Part shown: piece by piece, positions 1-8,634 of the stretch
Layout of the letters: every line of letters begins with the position of its first letter
Position numbering within the stretch: the first letter of the stretch is position 1
NCBI RefSeq assembly: GCF_000829675.1
Contig: NZ_BBRX01000019.1
Coordinates: forward strand, 62,001-126,000
DNA from: Acinetobacter rudis
GTDB lineage: Bacteria > Pseudomonadota > Gammaproteobacteria > Pseudomonadales > Moraxellaceae
DNA length: 64,000 bases
Direction of reading: 5' to 3'
Program-made: the position numbers and the translations under genes
The notes under the pieces: generated by a model
Seen by the model: the letters and a program-made list of their open reading frames with translations, nothing else
What the model was told of the DNA's origin: nothing
Databases searched by the model: none

Positions 1-67
1 AAGACGTATGGATCATCTCGCGAATTGGAAGTTCGTCATCGACGATTAGAATGTAGTCATCTTTCAC
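1..67 (-). CDS. phoB: Phosphate regulon response regulator PhoB, 5' end only
   Basis: The minus strand from base 67 opens with GTG and reads VKDDYILIVDDELPIREMI, then leaves the window. ILIVDDE.PIREM is the start of a response-regulator receiver domain, with the acidic pair that binds magnesium, and it closely matches the PhoB family opening. PhoB is activated by PhoR under phosphate limitation and binds Pho boxes. Only 22 codons are present, so the DNA-binding domain is not visible and another OmpR-type regulator cannot be excluded. An AGGA ribosome site lies upstream at about base 76-79. TGTCAT elements in the gap to the next gene fit PhoB autoregulation. Confidence 0.75.
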   Translation of the reverse strand, partial: MKDDYILIVDDELPIREMIHTS

Positions 68-114
68 AACGCAATATCCTATGTATGTACGAACGGTGAC
101 CCGTTTGATTGTTT

Positions 115-220
115 ATGACAGGCTTATTACAAAGATTAATTATGACAGTATCATTGCAAAACTGATGTATACAGTTATTTTTGCAATTATTTGTGACAAA
201 ACATGGTGAAAAATATGACA
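115..220 (-). promoter_or_regulatory. Putative Pho boxes upstream of phoB
   Basis: Read on the minus strand, TGTCAT/TGTCAC elements occur at 215-220 and 193-198, exactly 22 bases apart (two 11-base Pho-box periods) and separated by AT-rich sequence. Two more TGTCAT elements lie at 142-147 and 115-120. The Pho box consensus is a direct repeat of CTGTCAT with AT-rich 4-base spacers. Their place just before phoB fits autoregulation. This is motif reading only. Confidence 0.45.
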
Positions 221-287
221 AAACGGTGACTCCATCACAATAATGCAAGTTTGGTGTTTTCTGTCTATTAATCAAAAGTCACATGAC

Positions 288-968
288 TTAATGCATAAAT
301 TTGGCAATGAGTGCCTCAAAAACAACCTCACATGCTGCAATAATGTCTTCTTGTGACTGTTTAAATCCACCCATTACCCAGCGTATAGCAACTTGTGTTA
401 CATAACCATTTAAGCCTGTTGCAACCAGTGAAATTTCTCCTGAACTTTTTTGTAAATCAGGAAGCAATAACAGTACAAAAGATTGAATCATACGGTCAAA
501 ACGTCCCATCGACTCTTGAATCGTGGCCTGGTTATGGAGTTCTTGTACCAACATCGCATCTACATAAATAATTCGTGCCATACGTGGATCATTTTTGAGT
601 AATTCAAATAATGCTGTTAAACCAGAACGAACCATCAAACGTGAATCAGGAGCGGCAGCAAAAATTGCCTGCATCACTGTTGTTTCTAATTTTTCAATCA
701 GTTGTAAAAAGATGCTTTGGAACAAGTGTTCACTTTTCTTAAAAGATTCATAAAAATAACGTTCAGTCAGCTTTGCTTCATTACAGATATCTTTCACTGT
801 TACTGAGAAAAAGCCTTGTTTCCCATACACTTCAATACCCGCTTCAATGAGTTTTTCACGACGAACTCTTTTTCTTTCAGCCAAAGATAAGCCCTTAAAT
901 TGGCGCTCTTTGTTTACAGAACTCGCTGGTGCAGAGTCCTGTAACTTTAATGAATGATCCTGAGTCAT
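288..968 (-). CDS. TetR/AcrR family transcriptional regulator
   Basis: A 226-aa regulator with an N-terminal TetR helix-turn-helix at about residues 40-80 (a VTVKDIC helix, then the LTERYFYESF recognition helix) and a helical ligand-binding C-terminus. Such proteins usually repress a neighbouring gene until a small molecule binds. It is divergent from a short-chain dehydrogenase, and the shared 200-bp gap contains a perfect inverted repeat over that gene's -35 box, so the dehydrogenase is the likely target. The first 30 residues are a low-complexity extension before the domain. The ligand cannot be told from sequence. Confidence 0.9.
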   Translation of the reverse strand: MTQDHSLKLQDSAPASSVNKERQFKGLSLAERKRVRREKLIEAGIEVYGKQGFFSVTVKDICNEAKLTERYFYESFKKSEHLFQSIFLQLIEKLETTVMQAIFAAAPDSRLMVRSGLTALFELLKNDPRMARIIYVDAMLVQELHNQATIQESMGRFDRMIQSFVLLLLPDLQKSSGEISLVATGLNGYVTQVAIRWVMGGFKQSQEDIIAACEVVFEALIAKFMH

Positions 969-1073
969 TGTCAGAAGAACTTCCTATAGTCGATGTGTAG
1001 AGCATTCTAACAAGGTTCAACCATGAAACCTACGTATGAAAAACATTCATGATCATATCCGTCACATTTAGTA

Positions 1074-1103
1074 TTTGACAATACATATTGTCAAATTTAT
1101 AGT
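1074..1103 (+). promoter_or_regulatory. Sigma70 promoter with overlapping TetR-type operator
   Basis: A perfect inverted repeat TTTGACAAT-N4-ATTGTCAAA lies at 1074-1095. Its left arm contains a consensus -35 box TTGACA (1075-1080), which is 17 bases from a -10 box TATAGT (1098-1103), both pointing at the dehydrogenase gene. The operator therefore covers the -35 and spacer, the usual place for a TetR repressor. Binding by the adjacent regulator is inferred. Confidence 0.7.
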
Positions 1104-1169
1104 GAATTTTAACACATTGCACATGACCACCATGACAGTGCACAGCTTTCAAATAAATAAGGATGAACA

Positions 1170-2006
1170 ATGAAAAATTTTGACAATAAAGTAGCTGCAA
1201 TTACTGGTGCTGGTTCAGGCATCGGCCAACAACTGGCGGTATTGCTCGCAAAACAGGGCTGTCATCTTTCTTTGAGTGATATCAATGAACAAGGCTTAGC
1301 AGCTACAGTTGAACTCTTAAAACCCTATACGATTCGTGTCACCACCAAACGACTTAACGTTGCAGATCGTGACGCTGTACGTGAGTGGGCAGAAGAAACT
1401 GTGCAGGATCATGGTTCAGTGAACATGATCTTTAACAATGCTGGTGTAGCGCTAGCATCTACCGTAGAAGGTGCAAGCTACGAAGAGCTAGAGTGGATTG
1501 TGAATATCAACTTCTGGGGTGTGGTCTATGGTACAAAAGAATTTTTACCTTATATCAAACAAACCAAGTCAGGTCATATCATCAATATTTCCAGTCTATT
1601 TGGATTAACTGCTCAACCGAGTCAATCTGCTTATAACGCTACAAAATTTGCTGTACGTGGTTTCACCGAGTCTCTACGCCAAGAACTTGATATGCAACAA
1701 TGCGGTGTGAGTGCACTTTGTGTACACCCAGGAGGTATTCGTACCAATATTGCCAAAACTGCACGTTCAAACCAAAGTTTAGGCAGTTTAGGCATGAACC
1801 CTGAAAAATCTATCGCGTCATTTGATAAGTTGCTTCGTACACCACCTGAAGAGGCTGCACAACAAATTTTAGATGCCGTACAAAAAGATAAGCGCCGCCT
1901 CTTAATCGGTTCAGATGCCAAAGCGATTGATTTAATGCAACGCGTCCTTCCAACAGGCTACCAAAAAATCACCAAGATCATGATGGGGCTAGGTAAAAAA
2001 CTCTAA
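1170..2006 (+). CDS. Short-chain dehydrogenase/reductase (SDR) family oxidoreductase
   Basis: A 278-aa classical SDR. The NAD(P) motif TGAGSGIG is at residues 12-19, NNAG at 89-92, the catalytic serine at 142 and the YxxxK pair at Y155/K159. All catalytic features are intact, so it should oxidise or reduce an alcohol/carbonyl substrate with NAD(P)(H) in the cytoplasm. The substrate is not determinable. The start is supported by AAGGATG-type sequence just upstream. It is transcribed from the promoter at 1075-1103 and is probably controlled by the divergent TetR protein. A strong terminator follows. Confidence 0.92.
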   Translation: MKNFDNKVAAITGAGSGIGQQLAVLLAKQGCHLSLSDINEQGLAATVELLKPYTIRVTTKRLNVADRDAVREWAEETVQDHGSVNMIFNNAGVALASTVEGASYEELEWIVNINFWGVVYGTKEFLPYIKQTKSGHIINISSLFGLTAQPSQSAYNATKFAVRGFTESLRQELDMQQCGVSALCVHPGGIRTNIAKTARSNQSLGSLGMNPEKSIASFDKLLRTPPEEAAQQILDAVQKDKRRLLIGSDAKAIDLMQRVLPTGYQKITKIMMGLGKKL

Positions 2007-2013
2007 GCACCTT

Positions 2014-2056
2014 AAAAAAATCCCCCTTGAACATTGCGTTAAGGGGGATTTTTTTT
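2014..2056. terminator. Bidirectional intrinsic terminator
   Basis: An A7 run, TCCCCCTT (2021-2028), a 12-base loop, AAGGGGGA (2041-2048) and a T8 run form a terminator usable from both sides. It lies between the convergent SDR and MATE genes and overlaps the MATE stop codon. Confidence 0.9.
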
Positions 2057-3422
2057 AGATCAAGATTTTGACCGTTTTCTTTTTCCAGAAGAACTGATAA
2101 TACAAACCTTGCATGACACAGAGCATAAAGAAAGCGAGGGCATAGGCATACCAAATCCCAGTCAATCCCCAAACACTGCTAAAGCCATAAGCGCAAGGTA
2201 ATTCAATCAAAGCAATTGCACCAATATTAATCAGCATAGGTACAGTTACCGTACCACTGCTTCGCATAATCGCAGCAAAAATTGCAGCGGCACCAAAAAA
2301 TAAATATGACCACAGCACAATAAACAATAAGCTCTGGCCCAATTCCATCACGTCAGGGTCAGTAATAAATAATGCCATGAGATATTTAGAGAACAAATAA
2401 GCCAAAATGACCAAAGTTCCTGTAAATATCAAGTTCATCTTTAATGCTGTTTTAGTCACTTTACTCAGTAGCTGAGCTTTACCTGCACCAATCGCTTGAG
2501 CCGCAAAGATCGATGCAGCAATAGAAATCGAAATCGCAGGGAACTGGATATAGTTCAAGACCTGATTGACGGCACCATAAGCCGCTGTAGCATGTGCACC
2601 ATGTTGGTTAACCAAACCAATCACCACTAAACCTGCAGCAGCATTGGTCACCATTTGAATCCCTGTCGGCACGCCTAGTTTTAATATCATGGCCGTATTT
2701 TCAGGGTGATAGCGTATTTGTTTAATCAATTCGCGATCGAGTTGTAATGGGTGTTTCTTCTTACGTAGATAATAATATAAGAAAACCAGCACGGCTAAAT
2801 AACCAATGATACTGGCAATTGCAGGTGAAATAATGCCTAAACGCGGTAAAAAGCCATAACCATCGATCAAGGCAGGAGTAATTAATAAACCCAAAACACT
2901 GGTTAAACCCAGTGCGATCAATGGTGTCACACTGTCACCAACACCACGTAAAATCGAAGTTAGGATGATATATACAAACAATATTGGACTACTAAACAAC
3001 ATCCATTGCACGTAGGGCAAGGTCATATGCATAATCGCTGGATCCACGCCCAATAACAAAAGTAGCGGATGAGCAAACATCCCGCCAAGTACAGCAATCA
3101 CCGTACCACCCACTAAAGTTAAAAACAGGGTAGAACCCACAATTGAACGAACCTTATTTAAGTCCTGTGCTCCCCAAGCTTGACCAATCAAGACCATAGT
3201 TCCTGCTGAAAGTCCGATCACAAAAGCCAACAGAAAAAATATAATGGGGAAAAATACAGAAATTGCAGCAATTGCCTCAACACCCATCATTTTCCCAACG
3301 AAAATAGCGTTAATGGTGCCTGACAAATTTTGCAAAATATTGGTGGCAATTAAAGGCAGTAAAAATAATAAAAAGGTTTTTCCAAATTGTGGTTGATCAA
3401 TTAGGCTGTGACGAGGTGGCAT
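2055..3422 (-). CDS. MATE family multidrug efflux transporter
   Basis: A 455-aa polytopic inner-membrane protein with about 12 hydrophobic segments arranged as two similar halves, typical of MATE pumps (usual length 440-470). Family features include an early LLPLIATNILQNLSGTINAIFVG-type helix 1/2 region, GQAWGAQD in the first half and AAQAIGAGKA in the second. These proteins export cationic drugs or metabolites using a Na+ or H+ gradient. There is no adjacent regulator on the same strand. The substrate is unknown, and the subfamily (NorM or DinF) was not resolved. Confidence 0.9.
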   Translation of the reverse strand: MPPRHSLIDQPQFGKTFLLFLLPLIATNILQNLSGTINAIFVGKMMGVEAIAAISVFFPIIFFLLAFVIGLSAGTMVLIGQAWGAQDLNKVRSIVGSTLFLTLVGGTVIAVLGGMFAHPLLLLLGVDPAIMHMTLPYVQWMLFSSPILFVYIILTSILRGVGDSVTPLIALGLTSVLGLLITPALIDGYGFLPRLGIISPAIASIIGYLAVLVFLYYYLRKKKHPLQLDRELIKQIRYHPENTAMILKLGVPTGIQMVTNAAAGLVVIGLVNQHGAHATAAYGAVNQVLNYIQFPAISISIAASIFAAQAIGAGKAQLLSKVTKTALKMNLIFTGTLVILAYLFSKYLMALFITDPDVMELGQSLLFIVLWSYLFFGAAAIFAAIMRSSGTVTVPMLINIGAIALIELPCAYGFSSVWGLTGIWYAYALAFFMLCVMQGLYYQFFWKKKTVKILI

Positions 3423-3709
3423 ATTTGTTTTCAGGTCCAGTAAGTTCTATCTAACGTCATATGATCAATCATCAGCGACACGTATTGAGAGCAACAACCT
3501 GTTCTAGTGTGCTCTAATTGACTGATATTGAAAAAGATAAAGAAAGCTCTTCAGACGGCTTGTTAAGCAATAACATGCGAGTAGAGCGACGTATAATAAG
3601 TCATTGCCAGTACGTGACTGGCAGAGGAATAAAGACGATTTTATGATGTTCTGCTACAGAAGTATAGCGCTGAGCTAATTATTACGACTGAAGAACATAA
3701 GTCATCAGC
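3423..3709. other. Intergenic gap, 287 bp, with one small hairpin
   Basis: I see no ORF with a ribosome site here. A short hairpin TGCCAGT-ACGTG-ACTGGCA lies at 3605-3623, with no T run after it. The right part precedes the end of the DUF445 gene and the left part should hold the MATE promoter. A small RNA cannot be excluded. Confidence 0.4.
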
Positions 3710-5014
3710 TTAAATTAACCAATCAAATAGCGCCCGAAGAATCCCCAAAGTCAGACCAATAAATGCACCCACCACAACGCCATTGACGCGGATCATATGC
3801 AGATCACCACCCACCTCATTTTCAATTTTATTAATCATTTCAGTCGAATCCCATTCATGAATACGCTCGCTGATAAATAAAATAACTTTTTCACTGTATT
3901 GATCACTTAACTGAATCGCCAATCCAGTCATACGTGCATTCAATAAGTCTCGTACTGCTTGATTCTCCATGAGGTTTTCACCAATCTGTTGAATCGCTGA
4001 ACGTAAATTCTCTGCTATTCCTGAGTCTGGTTTTTGCAGATCTTGCTTGATGACATCACATAAAATCACGATAGCGCCGCGAATAAAATTAAGCACCGCA
4101 TCACTATCTAGTAAGGCATTTTTAGTTTGGTTGAGTTGAATACTCGCTGCACTCTCAGAATCAGCCAATTGCAACATCAGTTGCTGTGCAATCTCTTCAA
4201 CCTGTTGACAATACGCATGATCTGGATCAGCCAGCATCGATTCCACTTTTTCCAACAAGCTATCTACTGTGCGCTGCTGCACATCAATTCCAAGCCAGCT
4301 CATGCCTTTTGCAAACTTCCAAACCCCAAGCTCTTTTAATAGCTTACGCGTCAGTTCTTGCGCTTTTTCAGGATGGTTGATCATCCATTGATGCACCAGA
4401 TCTAAACCACGTTGCAGTACATCTTGATGGAAATCATTTTCCAGTACTGCCCGTAACATTTGACTACTGAGCTGATTGATTTGCGTATGACGCAGCCACT
4501 GTACGCTATTGTTTTGAATAAAGTTAGCAATCTGCTCTTGCCCAACAAACTCAAACACCTTGGGTACGACTTGTTGAACCATTTCGGTGACTTGAGCATT
4601 GTTTTGTGGATTGGTCAGCCATTTTCCCATGACCATACTTAAGTCAGTACTGAGTAGGCTTTTTTCCACGATTTGCGGGGATAAAAAATTTTCTTGTACA
4701 AAGCGCCCCATTGACTCAGCAATACGCGCCTTATTGCGTGGAATAATCTCTGTATGATCTTTTAAGAATTTAGGAATAGGGATTTGGCCAAAGGGATTGC
4801 GAAACAGCACAGTCACTGCATACCAATCTGCCAAACCACCTACCATTCCTGCCTCTGCAGACAACACGAAGATATAGATCCACCAACTCTGTTCAGGGAA
4901 AACCTTGGCCATCACTAACAAAAACAGCCAAGTCAGTGCAGCAATCACCAATGCGATATTGGCATAAAAACGGCTGCTTTGCAGACTTGAACTTGGGCTC
5001 GGGGTAGCTGACAT
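3710..5014 (-). CDS. DUF445 family inner-membrane protein
   Basis: A 434-aa protein with two hydrophobic segments near the N-terminus (about 18-36 and 45-65), a long helical soluble middle and a C-terminal membrane segment (GVVVGAFIGLTLGILRALFDWLI, about 412-434). The stretch GGLADWYAVTVLFRNPFGQIPIPKT-like near residues 58-85 is the hallmark of DUF445 (YjiN-like) proteins. Function is not established. It probably anchors a helical domain at the inner membrane. It is followed on the same strand by a lipoprotein gene. Confidence 0.85.
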   Translation of the reverse strand: MSATPSPSSSLQSSRFYANIALVIAALTWLFLLVMAKVFPEQSWWIYIFVLSAEAGMVGGLADWYAVTVLFRNPFGQIPIPKFLKDHTEIIPRNKARIAESMGRFVQENFLSPQIVEKSLLSTDLSMVMGKWLTNPQNNAQVTEMVQQVVPKVFEFVGQEQIANFIQNNSVQWLRHTQINQLSSQMLRAVLENDFHQDVLQRGLDLVHQWMINHPEKAQELTRKLLKELGVWKFAKGMSWLGIDVQQRTVDSLLEKVESMLADPDHAYCQQVEEIAQQLMLQLADSESAASIQLNQTKNALLDSDAVLNFIRGAIVILCDVIKQDLQKPDSGIAENLRSAIQQIGENLMENQAVRDLLNARMTGLAIQLSDQYSEKVILFISERIHEWDSTEMINKIENEVGGDLHMIRVNGVVVGAFIGLTLGILRALFDWLI

Positions 5015-5070
5015 TAAAATTCCTCAAACATCAATACAATAACCTACTCTAATCGCTGATCATCAACCAG

Positions 5071-5640
5071 TTATTTTGCTTTAGGTGCTGGAGTTTCTAC
5101 AGGGAGCACATCACCGGTTGGGCTAAGACCATATTTTTGCCCTAAGGATTGCAAAATCAGTCGTGCTTCAAAAGCATCACTTGGTGCTGATGCTTTAGTT
5201 TTAAAGCACTCAATACTATATGACACTTCTGTTGGCTCAATTTGTACCACTTGAGGTTGGTTATAGAAAAATGGGTCATAAAATGGCGCATGGCGACCAC
5301 GATAATACCCATATGGATACGGGTTATACATCGGTGCAGGATAAACAACTGCTTGACGCGGTGCTTTCTGCGCACGATTACTCGGATCATCTAAAACTTT
5401 AAAAAATGCAAAGCCATGTTTTACAGCTGTTTGAGCAGACTTTAACAGTGCAATCTCTTCTGCTGTGCCATAGCTTAAATTGCGGTCCGTTTTAAAGCTG
5501 ACACGAAAACTCTGCGTATTCAGCTGATAAGCTTCAAATTGGCCCAACTGATCGAAGGTTAATGGCTTAGATGGGATTGAACTACACGCATTTAAGCCTC
5601 CCATCGCCAATAACAGTAAACCAATATAAATTTTTTTCAT
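5071..5640 (-). CDS. Lipoprotein, CC0125/CC1285-like family
   Basis: A 189-aa protein starting MKKIYIGLLLLAMGGLNAC, a signal peptide with lipobox LNAC, so the mature protein should be lipidated at cysteine 19 of this start. I chose the ATG at 5640 because a GAGG ribosome site lies 9 bases upstream; an earlier in-frame ATG (5649) abuts that site. The core F.VSFKTDRNLSYGTAEE...LLKSAQTAVKHGFAFF resembles the CC0125/CC1285 lipoprotein family. A Tyr/Pro-rich stretch follows (NPYPYGYYRGRHAPFYDP). No function is known. Confidence 0.8.
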   Translation of the reverse strand: MKKIYIGLLLLAMGGLNACSSIPSKPLTFDQLGQFEAYQLNTQSFRVSFKTDRNLSYGTAEEIALLKSAQTAVKHGFAFFKVLDDPSNRAQKAPRQAVVYPAPMYNPYPYGYYRGRHAPFYDPFFYNQPQVVQIEPTEVSYSIECFKTKASAPSDAFEARLILQSLGQKYGLSPTGDVLPVETPAPKAK

Positions 5641-5696
5641 TTCTAGCATCCTCGTGACTGCCCCCTAGACATTACAGGGGATCATCACTTATTCAA

Positions 5697-6239
5697 TTAA
5701 AAATGACTATTGGGTTGTCGTAAAAACTCTAATTCTTCAGCAGTTGAGGTCCGTGACAACACTTGATTACGGTGTGGATAACGACCAAAGCGGTCAATAA
5801 TGACTTTATGTCTAATTTCAAAATCTAAATTGACAGGGTTACCCAGTTTCTCAAACAGCGTAAGGGCTTGTTCATGAATGAGCGCAGATTCACTATGCAT
5901 AAACGGCATATATAAAAAAGAACGCCATTCTGGGGCCAATTGTTGATCCATACCAAGTTCAATCGCTTCTTGGCTCAGTACCAACGCCATAGGATCTTGG
6001 GCAAAAGCTCGTGGATCATCACGATATAGATTACGAGAAAACTGGTCCAAAATAATCACTTCAGCTAAGCGACCTTCAGCAGTACTGCGCCATGACCACA
6101 ATTCTGCTTTACACGCTTGCATAAAAATATCTTGAAAATTTAATCGTAATTTTTCATCAAAATCATCACTTTTAGCAAACCAAAAAGCTTTATTCTCAGG
6201 GTTAAACCAAAAATCTAAAATGTCTTTTGCCGTTATCAT
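5697..6239 (-). CDS. DUF924 family protein
   Basis: A 180-aa soluble protein with the DUF924 signatures ILDFWF near the start, IILDQFSRNLYRDDPRAFAQD in the middle (about 63-83) and the later block FLYMPFMHSE. The fold is helical and TPR-like. No enzymatic function has been established for the family that I know of. It is complete compared with usual family length (about 180-200) and is transcribed away from gshA. Confidence 0.88.
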   Translation of the reverse strand: MITAKDILDFWFNPENKAFWFAKSDDFDEKLRLNFQDIFMQACKAELWSWRSTAEGRLAEVIILDQFSRNLYRDDPRAFAQDPMALVLSQEAIELGMDQQLAPEWRSFLYMPFMHSESALIHEQALTLFEKLGNPVNLDFEIRHKVIIDRFGRYPHRNQVLSRTSTAEELEFLRQPNSHF

Positions 6240-6444
6240 AATCTTAGTTACTCAGGGTTATTTTTGTTAAGCATATAATTTTTTTGATGTCTTGAACCTC
6301 ACCTTATGATAAATAATTGTAAAGCTATCCACTAAATTGCTGTCGCTTGCTTTTTGCTATGCAGTTTCGGCCAAAGATTCCAAGTATACTGTCAGCAGTA
6401 CAATTTTTATTTCATTTCATATGATAGAACAGAGAGCCATCGAT

Positions 6445-8022
6445 ATGAGTCAACCCGATTCTATTCCAAACTTTAATTTCCCAACTTGGATCGAAGCATC
6501 ACACTTAATGGGAATGTTACGCGGAATTGAACGAGAAAGCTTAAGGATGCAAAGTAACGGTTATCTGTCACAAAGCGATCATCCAATTGCTTTAGGATCG
6601 GCACTGACCCATCCACATATCACGACGGACTATTCAGAAGCTCTCATGGAGTTTATTACCCCACCACTTTCGAGTATCTCAGAAGCACTCACATATTTAC
6701 ATAATATTCATTCAGTGGTGAACCAACACCTCGATGAAGGTGAGAAGCTGTGGCCACTCTCCATGCCATGTATGCTCGACGATGAAGAAGATAAAATTCG
6801 TCTAGCTGAGTACGGCTCATCAAATATCGGTCGTTTTAAAACGCTGTATCGCCGTGGGTTAGGGGTTCGTTATGGACGTCGCATGCAAACGATTTCTGGG
6901 GTACATTACAACGTTTCCTTCCCAGAAGAGCTATTTGCTGAACTGCAACAGTACGAGACAGACGATGTATATAAGGCAATGAGCCCACAGGACTATCGTA
7001 GTCATCGTTACTTGGGATTGATTCGTAACTTTATTCGCTTTACACCACTGGTTGCTTACCTTATTGGCTCTAGTCCATCGGTGTGCAAATGTTTTATGAC
7101 TGGACGCGAACATCATTTATTGCCTCTGGTTCGAGGTACTTTATTTGCACCTTATGCTACGGCACTACGTATGGGCCGTTTTGGTTATCAAAACTCTGCA
7201 CAAAAACAATTAGGTATTCATTACAACAGCCTAGAGGCCTATGTTGAGGAGTTACAAAAGGCTGTACACAGCCCTTATCCAGAGTTTAGCCGTCTTGGTC
7301 TTAACGATGCTCAAGGTGAAGCACTACAAATTAATGATCACGTTCTACAGATTGAAAACGAATACTACAGTTTAGTTCGACCAAAACAAGTTCCTCAGGG
7401 AGATGAAACCCCATCTCAAGCCTTAGCTAATCGTGGGATTGCGTATGTAGAATTACGTGCAGTAGATGTCAACCCTTACACTCCTATTGGGATCGATGAG
7501 CAGACCGCAGCATTCTTAGAAGTTCTGGCGTTGTATTGTTTACTCAAAGACAGCCCAGAATTATGGGAAACTGAACAAGCTCAAATTGATCGAAATCATG
7601 CAGAAGTGGTCAACCGTGGCCGTGCACCTAATGCGACGATTATTGAGGGTGAACAAGAATATAGCTTGGCAGACTGGGCAACACAGCACCTACAAGCCAT
7701 GCAGCCTGTTGCCGCATTATTTGACCAAATGTCACAACAACAACTCTATAGTTCTGCATTGCAATTAATGCAAAGTCGCGTTGATGATGTTGATAACACA
7801 CCATCCTCTCAAGTGATTCAAGACACCCTAAAATATGGGGGGACGTGGGCTTTTGGCAGCCATCTTGCTCATTTACATCAAGACAGTTACCAACAACATA
7901 CTTTAAATCCTGAAATAATCACTTATTTTGATCAACTTGCTCAGTCTTCTTTGCAACAACAACACCAACTTGAACAAGATCATCATATTCAATTTGAGAC
8001 ATATCTTGAAAAATTTAGATAA
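6445..8022 (+). CDS. gshA: Glutamate-cysteine ligase GshA
   Basis: It joins L-glutamate and L-cysteine with ATP, the first and rate-limiting step of glutathione synthesis, in the cytoplasm. From the chosen ATG (MSQPDSIPNF) the protein is 525 aa, like the enterobacterial type-I enzyme (about 518). Supporting blocks are GIERESLRM near residue 27, FITPPL near 73, YGRRMQTISGVHYNVSF and YVELRAVDVNP. An in-frame ORF continues upstream to 6337, but a GAGAG site precedes 6445 and the upstream residues do not look like GshA. dsbB follows after 18 bases, so the two may be co-transcribed. Confidence 0.95.
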   Translation: MSQPDSIPNFNFPTWIEASHLMGMLRGIERESLRMQSNGYLSQSDHPIALGSALTHPHITTDYSEALMEFITPPLSSISEALTYLHNIHSVVNQHLDEGEKLWPLSMPCMLDDEEDKIRLAEYGSSNIGRFKTLYRRGLGVRYGRRMQTISGVHYNVSFPEELFAELQQYETDDVYKAMSPQDYRSHRYLGLIRNFIRFTPLVAYLIGSSPSVCKCFMTGREHHLLPLVRGTLFAPYATALRMGRFGYQNSAQKQLGIHYNSLEAYVEELQKAVHSPYPEFSRLGLNDAQGEALQINDHVLQIENEYYSLVRPKQVPQGDETPSQALANRGIAYVELRAVDVNPYTPIGIDEQTAAFLEVLALYCLLKDSPELWETEQAQIDRNHAEVVNRGRAPNATIIEGEQEYSLADWATQHLQAMQPVAALFDQMSQQQLYSSALQLMQSRVDDVDNTPSSQVIQDTLKYGGTWAFGSHLAHLHQDSYQQHTLNPEIITYFDQLAQSSLQQQHQLEQDHHIQFETYLEKFR

Positions 8023-8040
8023 TATTTAAGAGGCTTCAAT

Positions 8041-8553
8041 ATGCAATGGCGTCAATATCGCGTTGTCAGTGGTTTTTTATTTCTTGCAAGTGTCATTGGT
8101 ATGGCATTTGCTCTGTATTTGGAACACGTGAAAGGTTTTGAGCCCTGCCCACTGTGTGTGTTTCAGCGTGTCGGTTTAATCGGATTAGGGTTCTTTTCAC
8201 TGATCGCCTTTTTGCACAATCCTAGACAGGTTTTTGTTAAACGCTTATATGCGGGTCTAGGTACCATTTGTATATTGTGGTCTGCGGGTGTAGCAATGCG
8301 CCACGTGTGGATGCAAAATCTGCCTGCTGATCAAGTACCCACTTGTGGGCCAGGGCTGAATTATTTACTCGAAGCATTTCCAATGAAGACAGTATTACAA
8401 CAAGTCTTATCAGGTTCTGGTGAATGTGCTGTAGTGGACTGGAGTCTGTTTGGGCTCTCCTTACCAGTATGGTCAGGCGTGTTCTTTATCTTCCTGAGTA
8501 TCATCAGTATTTGGCAGTTATTCCGCTTCTATCCTAATAAAAATAAGAAATAA
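8041..8553 (+). CDS. dsbB: Disulfide bond formation protein DsbB
   Basis: A 170-aa inner-membrane protein with four hydrophobic segments. Its periplasmic loops carry the redox cysteine pairs C36/C39 (PCPLC) and C102/C129, matching the arrangement in E. coli DsbB. It reoxidises DsbA and passes electrons to quinone. It lies 18 bp after gshA, linking cytoplasmic thiol synthesis with periplasmic thiol oxidation on what is probably one transcript. A hairpin follows at 8578-8605. Confidence 0.94.
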   Translation: MQWRQYRVVSGFLFLASVIGMAFALYLEHVKGFEPCPLCVFQRVGLIGLGFFSLIAFLHNPRQVFVKRLYAGLGTICILWSAGVAMRHVWMQNLPADQVPTCGPGLNYLLEAFPMKTVLQQVLSGSGECAVVDWSLFGLSLPVWSGVFFIFLSIISIWQLFRFYPNKNKK

Positions 8554-8577
8554 CTTCCTGATATGCCTTTGATTATG

Positions 8578-8634
8578 GCAGCAGCTGATCCTGTACAGCT
8601 GCTGCAAGCCAAATGAGTATGGTGCTACTCATTT
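8578..8634. terminator. Two hairpins between convergent dsbB and hydrolase genes
   Basis: A perfect 10-bp stem GCAGCAGCTG/CAGCTGCTGC (8578-8587, 8596-8605) is followed by a 9-bp stem AAATGAGTA/TACTCATTT (8611-8619, 8626-8634) that runs into the end of the downstream gene. Neither has a long T run, so use as a terminator is only likely. Confidence 0.5.
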
